From positions 310,001 to 374,000 of the forward strand of contig OZ017750.1 of NCBI GenBank assembly GCA_963969365.1: 64,000 bases of DNA, in the 5' to 3' direction. The notes beneath the pieces were generated by a model. That model saw only the letters and a list, made by a program, of their open reading frames with translations. It searched no databases and was not told where the DNA came from. Of this stretch, positions 57,266-64,000 are shown piece by piece. Made by a program: the position numbers and the translations under genes. The DNA comes from Asterochloris sp. CNOR1 (lineage: Eukaryota; Chlorophyta; Trebouxiophyceae; Trebouxiales; Trebouxiaceae). Each line of letters starts with the position of its first letter. Position 1 is the stretch's first letter.

Positions 57266-60200
57266 ATGAATTCAAGCCAGGTTCATGCAGGGTTCAGACA
57301 GGGTTCGACGTCCTCTTCCTCCAGCTCCCAAAGACGAGAGCCCAGAGCCACAGCTCGAGAGATGAAGCGCAAGGCAGCCTCAAGACCTGCCTCAGAGCAA
57401 ACTGCCAACAAAATGAGCTCCTCCAAGGGCAAGCAGGTGGCAGGGACCCCTGTCGACTCTGATCAGTGGGCACATGAGGTGCTTGGTGCCACTGCACCAT
57501 CGCATAAGGTGTGTAGGGGTGTCATTTTCCCCTTGGCATGGCCGCAGTTGCATCGGCATCAGATTCTGTGGCGCAACCTCTCTCATCCGCCTTTATCCTC
57601 ATCTGGTGTCATACCCGTGCCATTTTGTGTGCCTTGCAGCCCGCATGTGCAGGCTGTGAGGCAAATGCATGCCTTGCTGTGCTATGCTGACAGATCTTCA
57701 CTGCACAGGTCATGACGAGACAGCCAGGCAGGTTCGGCCAGCACCTGCTCAAGGGCTTTGCTGCCCTGTGGAGTGACAGGTAGGTGCACAAGTGGACAGG
57801 CTGGCGCTCACTCAGCGCATGAGAGTGTGTTTGCTAGCGAATGTCTCTCACGCCAATGTCATCTCCGCCCAGTTGAGGGATGCCTTTCTGCCTTCCATCT
57901 GCTTCTTGCCATAGGCACTGCACAGCACTGGATGTGCAATGCAGAGCACAGGCATACGTTGTGGATCATCTCAACCGTCTCGAGGCGTGCCTGCATGTCA
58001 GCGCTGAGCTTGCTGTGATGCCCTGCAGGAGCCAGTTGGCAGACGTCATCCTGAGTGTGGGCAACCAGCAGGTCCCGGCTCACAGCTGCGTGCTGTGCGT
58101 GTGGTCAGAGGTGTTCAAGGCTCTGCTCACCCGGTGGTCAGCCCAGCGGACCGACAACGGCGCCAAGGCAGCCGCCGTCACGGTGGACCTCAGTTCAGGA
58201 GACAGCCCAGAGGACTTCCTGGAGCTCCTGCACTTCTGCTATGTGGGCACATGCCAGGTGAGTGGGCGCTCTGCCGCGCCAAGCGGCTGTCAGGGCGTGC
58301 AGACTCACTGACATATGGCCAAAGTTGCGGCAGCTCTCCTGGCAGGCATGCTGCCTGACACTAAGTAGTAGTTGACCTTACATCGCCTACTGGGCCGATC
58401 TCATATGCAAAGTGACAGTCTGTGTTGCTCTGCAGCTTGACTCGCACAATGTGATGCCCCTACTGAGACTGAGCAACTACTACGAGGTGAGCCTGCACCG
58501 CCACTACCATGGTAACCTGTTCGCGGACGCGCCTTGCTGGCAGGGTTCAGGCCGGGCAGGCGGCCTGGCTCTGCCACACACCCTGCTGACAGGCCAAGCA
58601 TGACTATGCTCACATGCTGCTGCTCATGCGCCATTGCTGGCTGGCCCAGGTCACGCAAGCCACTAGATTTGGCGCAATCTTGATGTGGGCTGCGCCCCCA
58701 ACTGATCTGGCTGGCTTTCATCAGCCACTTGCCTTGCCAGACCCAGCCTGTCTTCTCACATGACCTCTTCCTGCCACAGATCCTGCCGCTGAAGGAGACC
58801 TGCGGCGAGTTCCTGTTTGAGCTGCTGACTGCGCGCAACTGCCTGGACCTGCTGCTGGAGCTGACAGAAAAGTACGCGTGCACGCGTGCCCGGCGCAGGC
58901 TGAGCCAGCAGATGGCGCAGAACTTTGAGGCTCTGCTGGAGGAGGGTGCGCTGTGGCGCCTGCCCTGTAAAGTGTGGCAGGAGATCCTGATGCAGGACTG
59001 TCTGGCGGTGAGCTGCTGACTGGTGCAGGTGACATACATCCAAACATGCATGCTCCCAGCGGTGCGCCTCAGATTTTGTGTGCGGTGCTCGTGCAGGTGG
59101 CCACTGAAGCAGGCGTGCTGTCTGCAGTCAGGCAGTATGCGCAGCTGCAGGAGAGCAGTGGCATGAGAGATACCGTCATGGAGAGGGTGAGGCCCAGTGG
59201 CACCCTGCCTGAGGAGGTGCTTGGCCAGCCCCACAGATTTGCAGCACAAGAGACCGTCTCGCATATTTGCTTGTTGCCCCGCCTGCCCATATCAGCTGGC
59301 ACATCATGTGAATGCAACGGGCATGAGGAAAGTTGTGTTGTGCAGAGTGTGCACCTGTCACCATGCGGCGGCAGATGACAGCAGGCAGTGTGCTCCCTGC
59401 ATGCTAACTGAGCTTGCTGATGTTCCCCTGCAGCTGCTGCCCTGCGTGAGACTACCCCAGATGGGGTTGCCCATGCTGCTGGTCAGCGTCGAGCAGGACA
59501 CATGGCTGATGAGCCTGGACGTTACCAAGGTGAGGGGCAGGCACTCACACTGCACGCTTGTCTGCTAACACAGCCATCAATTGGTAGCCTTTCCCTGGCT
59601 ACCCTGTCTGGCTGTTTGGCCAACACCCCCTGCTGCATGATGGGCTGGGCGGACATGGCCCGGCATTCATGCCTCTGCTCTGCTGGCTGCCTGATATTGC
59701 TGAACAAACACAGCCTCTGGTGGTGGAGCACTGCATGACTGGCCTTCCGGCCTGTACCACCAGCTCCCCGGCCAGCTGCTGGTGACAGGCGGCTGGGATG
59801 ATTAATGAGCAGAGCCTTGCTGAGAAGATGCACTGCTGCCTGATATCCCCTTTACACAGGCATACATGCAAGGGTCACTGCATCTGTGGGGTTGGCGGCA
59901 AGCACTTTTGGATGCCAGCCGCTAGTGAAGGCACCATGTCTGGCACGAGCTCAGCAACCCTGGCCGCCAGTGCAGGACCACACAGAGTGTGCAAGTCACA
60001 CGGCGTACATGTGAGGCGGTGGCCTGCATCATATGTGTGCTGCTGCACGCTTGGCATCGAGTAGTATGTGCAACTGCAATCCCACGGGGTTCTGTACTCT
60101 GCAGGACTATCTTGCAAATGCCTTCCGGTGCATGTTGCTCACCAAGGAGGGGGAGGCTGCCAACCCTCTGGCATTTGCAGGTGTGTGCTGTCTGCTTGCC

Positions 60201-63200
60201 TGCCCAGCCGCCCAGCACCACTCCTGGGGCCTGCCCGTCAAGGTGGTGCTGCGCATGGTTGTGTTGTCTGGCCTTGCTGGAGCTGAGCTCCTCTGCGCCT
60301 GACTCACCCCTGTTCTGCAGCTGCTGCCTGCCTGCCCGGATGAGCACAGGAACAGCTGCCTGCAGGCCCAGCCAAGCTGCTGACACAACTGTGGCTGCAA
60401 ACTGGGTAACGAGCTGCATCATGCCACCTGCATGCACTGCTGCAGCCTGCTGCTACTGTCTGATTTGCAGCCTCAACTGGTGGGGCCAACAGGCTGCATG
60501 TACACAACCTGCATCTCCCAACCTACAAAAAGATTGTGGACCAGTGACCCTGGTCTCTCCTTGAATGCAGGCTCAGCAGCTGGATCCAGCAGCTCGAATG
60601 GGGACAATCTGGCTCGCATGCGGCAGATTACAATGGATCTGCAGGCAAGTCGGCCTGCCATCCCAGTATCCTGTGGCATTCCTAGTTTCATAGCCTCTGC
60701 TGATGTCCCTTGCTCTGCCCCTTCAGGGCCGCCCGCGCAGGCCGCTGCCAAGCTTCACCAGCCCCTACCCAGGGTGCCACAGCCTGGGCTTCCTCCTGGG
60801 GCGCGGGCGGTGCACAGCGACCGCGCAGGCAGAGGGTGGCCTGAGGGACAGCCCCGCAGCGTACTGGGACAGGGGCGTGAACCCACGGCATTGTAAGCCT
60901 GGGCATGGGCCTCATGCCTTGCGCCAGCCTCGCCAGGCGCTGAGGGGCTGCCTCCATGCACTCACCCTGCAACGGCTCTGTATCTGAGAATGTCCATGCC
61001 TTCAAGGCTCTGTGTGCAGTGACCACCAGCGTGCTTTGGTGCTTGAACCAAGTGCTGATGGGCTGCTGCCATGCACTTGCCAGCTGCTTTGTGCACTTTG
61101 AGAGTCTGTGCTTGTGCATGTCCCGTCAGCCTGCTGCAGTGCTTAAGGCTGCCTCACAAAGTGCTGGAGACCTGCTGCCATGCACCTGACCAGCAAGCCA
61201 GTGCATGGGGGGGGGGAGATTCATGCTTTTCTATGCTGTGCTCACTGCACTTTGAGGGTCTAGGCTCTGTATGCCTGCTCCATTGCTTGAAGCTTGCTGA
61301 GTGCTTGTGGGTACCGCACGCCTGTGGAGCCCAACAGCCGCATCCCAGAACTGCAGATGCACCCCCCCAAGCATCAGGGGCAATGCATACCTTGTGACAG
61401 AGCAACGCGAGTTTGGCCTCGCGGTCAGCTCCGCAACATGGCCTCAGCCCGTCTGTCCCTCTGCAGCAGATGTTGCCCCAGCACCAGACGCCCCGCAAAC
61501 GTGCTACACTGTTGTCCAGCCGGGGCTGCAGTCTGGCTCCATGTACATCGAGTTCCAGGTTCAGAGCATGCACCCCTCCTCCAGAGGCATTGGCGGCCTA
61601 AAGTTCTGGGTGGTGAGTTCAGGCTGCCCTGCCTGCTTGGCATTGTGCTGGGCTCCCACTGTGCACCTGCTGCCTCACTTTGGAGGTCTTGGACGTATAT
61701 TAGTGCGGAGAGACATGAGCTTGGGCTGGTGGGCTGGGAGCAGCTTCTTAAGGGGGCAAAGAGACTCTATTTGCCAACAAGCTCTTCGAGACCACCTCAT
61801 GGTCTGGCCCTGTGCAGCAGGAGTCCCTGTGGGAATGGAAGCTGCTGCCTGCCTTATGTTTCCTGTGTATGCAATCTTTGGTGCAGCTCAGGGGACCCCT
61901 TGCCTTTGCATGCCTTCAACAGTCCTTTTCTGTTTTAGCAGATGGCGCCTCTCCCTTGTGCACTTGTGCGTGGCAGCTCATTGTTCGTGCTCCAGCTCTA
62001 AGACCTAAATGGTTGCAGAGTCTGCCTGAATCCCTGACATGAAAGCAGCAGCCCTGCCGTGCAGGTGAGGAGTCCCAAGGTGGCACCCCGTTCACCACAG
62101 TCTGATGTCCTTGATCTGTCGTGGGACTCCTATGGCACCGTCTATGGCAAAGTTGCAAACGCAGTTGCCAATGGGCAGGATGGCACTGTACGCCAGGTGG
62201 CTTCACGTACCTCGGTTGGCGGTGAGCGGCTGAGTTGCTGATTGTGGCACTGCCTGGTGACATGTGGAGGATCCAGCTAATGAGCAGCTGTTGATGCGCA
62301 GCCCTGTGCTGCCTTCATGTGGCTGCAGCTTTTGTTTCATGCCTGAGGACCTCTGCGTAACTATCATTGGTCACATGCAGCGCTGTGCTTGACGCTGCCT
62401 CTAGGTGACTACCACTTGTGTGCAGTGCTCAACACATCTGCTGCATCAAGGCTGTTTGTGGCAAGGTGCATGGTGCTCCCTCTGTGTGGCTGCTGCTATT
62501 GGGGTGTGCCTGAACATCTCAGCAGGATCCAGGCTGCTGCTTGTGAGCTGTGCGACGGGATGTTTGCAGGATCAAGGCTGATGTGGGGACTTGCAGGATG
62601 CTGGCTCTGGGTGGCTGCAGTGGCAGCTGGTGTGCATGAAGGGTGACTGCTTGCAATTGCATGCCAAGATGTAAGGTGCAGTCGCTGATGCTGTGCTGGG
62701 CATGCCTAAATGTGGGCAGGAAGGACTATGACAGCACCAGGTGTCACCTTTTCTGACATCTTGCCCCTTTGAGGTATCATTGTCTGTGACAGCATACATG
62801 ATGTTTACCTGTGACATGTCCCTGCTTGGCAGCACACAGTACCGTGCCCTGAGCCTGCCCAAGCCCAGACAAGTGAGGCTGCCCTGACCTGCACATGTGC
62901 TGTTTCATGCAGATGACATGATCCTGCAACCCCCAACCATGTGTGAGGGCTTCTCTCAGGTGAAGCTGCACGCTGACACAAGGCTTCTGGCAGTATGATG
63001 GTCACGACTGTGTGCCATTGGATCTGCAGCATATGCTGTGTCACTTGGGCCCTGCTGCCGCCCATGAACAGGACTTGCTCATGCTGTGATGGCTGGATAT
63101 GAAAGGCGCGCTTCCCGGCAGTAGGCCATTAGCCCCTTGATGCCCATGCCTACACAATTCAGCCCTTGCTGGATGGGGCTCGTCAGAAGACAGCTATGTC

Positions 63201-64000
63201 TGCACATGTACGACAATCAAGTCACAACCTGTTGTCTGTGGCTGCAGGGTGATATCATTGGGGTTGGGATCAGGACAACAGGTGAGGTCATAGCTTCCCC
63301 TGCAGATGAAGATGTACATGGCAGAGGGGTGCAGCATGTTTTGGATGGCGTGCAAAGGGGAAAATGATGGAACTTGAGGGTTGAACGCAAGGCTGTTGCC
63401 TGACCGCAGGGCCAGTGAACACTGCACAGGCAGCTGCAAGTGTTGCGGGGTCGCAGCCTGGCCAGTGACATCTGCAGTGGCAGCTGCAGATGTTGTGGGG
63501 CCCACAGCCTGCCCAAGCAAGTGTATGGCGCAGATTTGCGCTGCTTAAGCAGATGCATGGGAGTTGAGCAGTTCCCGCGGAGCAGCTCATCAATTCTTTC
63601 TTCACGTCTTTGCTAATGCTATCAAGGGTCTGTGCAGTTGCTTGCAGACAAGGACCTAAGGGTGTGGAAAAGGCCTGTGCTGAAAGCTGCGGGTCTGGCT
63701 GCAGGTGGCCCTCCTGTGCCTCTCCGGTATCAGACAAGGGAGGGGCTGGTCATCATCACCTTCCACAAAAACGGTGAGCTCTTGTCGCTGAGCAGCTCAC
63801 GACTGCTGCAAAGTGTCTGAGGTGCGCTGGACCCTGGAAATGTTGCCATGACTGCTGTGATCTGCCCAGTCACCACTTAGCCCTGCTGTGGGCTCTCAGC
63901 TGTCAAAATTTGTGTGTGGTGCTCACAGCATGTGCAATCGCCTGCCTGCAGTCTCAGCATCTGTAACATGTGTGCCCGAAGTCACAGCATCTGCAACCTG
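57266..64000 (+). CDS. BTB/POZ-BACK-SPRY domain protein, 3' end beyond window
   Basis: Fifteen exons keep phase: 57266-57508, 57709-57779, 58029-58257, 58436-58486, 58780-59007, 59097-59186, 59434-59529, 60105-60180, 60571-60644, 60727-60892, 61467-61612, 62065-62221, 62913-62941, 63248-63281 and 63705-63773. After a basic Ser-rich N-terminus (REMKRKAASRPASE), residues ~106-200 form a BTB fold (SQLADVILSVGNQQVPAHSC, then WSEVFKALL, FLELLHFCYVGTCQ). A BACK-like helical region follows (FLFELLTARNCLDLLLELTE, MAQNFEALLEEG). The end resembles SPRY/B30.2 (IGGLKFWV, then GDIIGVGIRTTG, LVIITFHKNG). BTB-BACK proteins usually recruit CUL3 ubiquitin ligase, with SPRY binding the target. The intron after 60644 has a GC donor (CAG|GCAAGT). 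Confidence 0.82.
60945..61330 (+). repeat. Diverged intronic repeats in the BTB gene
   Basis: Two to three units of 110-170 bp share CTGCTGCCATGCACTTGCCA, GTGCACTTTGAGAGTCTGTG and CTTGAAGC-GCTGA. One unit is interrupted by a run of about ten G residues near 61207. No splice signal is repeated here. Confidence 0.5.

Noticed and set aside
58401-59264. 287-codon minus-strand ORF, the longest non-LINE frame in this area.
   Set aside because: It is the antisense shadow of BTB-gene exons at 58436-59186, kept open by GC-rich codons.
61200-61215. Run of about ten G residues as a possible quadruplex or control element.
   Set aside because: A single G run inside a diverged intronic repeat cannot form an intramolecular quadruplex alone and may be a simple-sequence expansion.
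1-64000. tRNA, rRNA or organelle insertions.
   Set aside because: No cloverleaf, conserved T-loop sequence or AT-rich organelle-like block was noticed on reading, though no covariance search could be run.

Overview
The window is nuclear DNA of a green alga (Chlorophyta, probably a trebouxiophyte or chlorophycean relative). The genes are cut into many short exons by introns of roughly 60-900 bp with GTGAGC-like donors and CTGCAG/TGCAG acceptors. The DNA is GC-rich, neighbouring genes lie on both strands with very short divergent spacers, and the protein families are plant or algal in character (telobox Myb, FNT/NAR1 transporter, Sec14-like protein, GUP1-type MBOAT). There are no operons, ribosome binding sites or bacterial promoters. 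Most gene models below were built by chaining exons whose reading phase is preserved across every proposed intron, so they are internally consistent, but no transcript evidence was available.

Layout. 1-1023 (+): 3' end of a Pro/Ala-rich protein gene. 2153-6707 (-): telobox-Myb (telomere-binding-like) protein. 7571-9896 (+): F-box protein. 10091-13684 (-): formate/nitrite transporter. 15665-16941 (-): small Cys/His-motif protein with an in-frame TAG in its longest model. 17720-20680 (-): Crinkler-like PD-(D/E)XK protein. About 20981-25510 (+): a LINE with an intact 1135-residue endonuclease/reverse transcriptase ORF. 26925-28021 (+): oligoribonuclease. 30466-34204 (-): unidentified coiled-coil gene, with further possible exons on both sides. 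36201-39276 (-): GUP1/HHAT-type MBOAT. 39764-47141 (+): Sec14-like protein with a coiled coil and a CaaX end. 47836-49274 (+): prefoldin subunit 6. 49687-53839 (-): CCDC148-like coiled-coil protein. 53889-55755 (+): unknown 152-residue protein, divergent from the previous gene across only 49 bp. 55884-57174 (-): ZCCHC10-like zinc-knuckle protein. 57266-64000 (+): BTB-BACK-SPRY protein, running out of the window. The genes look like ordinary unlinked housekeeping and regulatory loci; only the shared 5' spacers suggest co-regulation.

The most striking signal is not a gene. In at least five genes, on both strands, the last 30-60 bases of an exon together with its 5' splice site are repeated two to seven times in tandem down the following intron (FNT, coiled-coil gene, Sec14-like, prefoldin 6, CCDC148-like). 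A few 3' splice sites and one terminal exon are duplicated in the same way. In prefoldin 6 several copies keep both splice sites and enclose 27 in-frame bases, so they could be cassette micro-exons. This looks like a recurrent, locus-specific way of lengthening introns and seeding alternative splice sites. GC-AG introns are also unusually common (seven of about 95 modelled introns).
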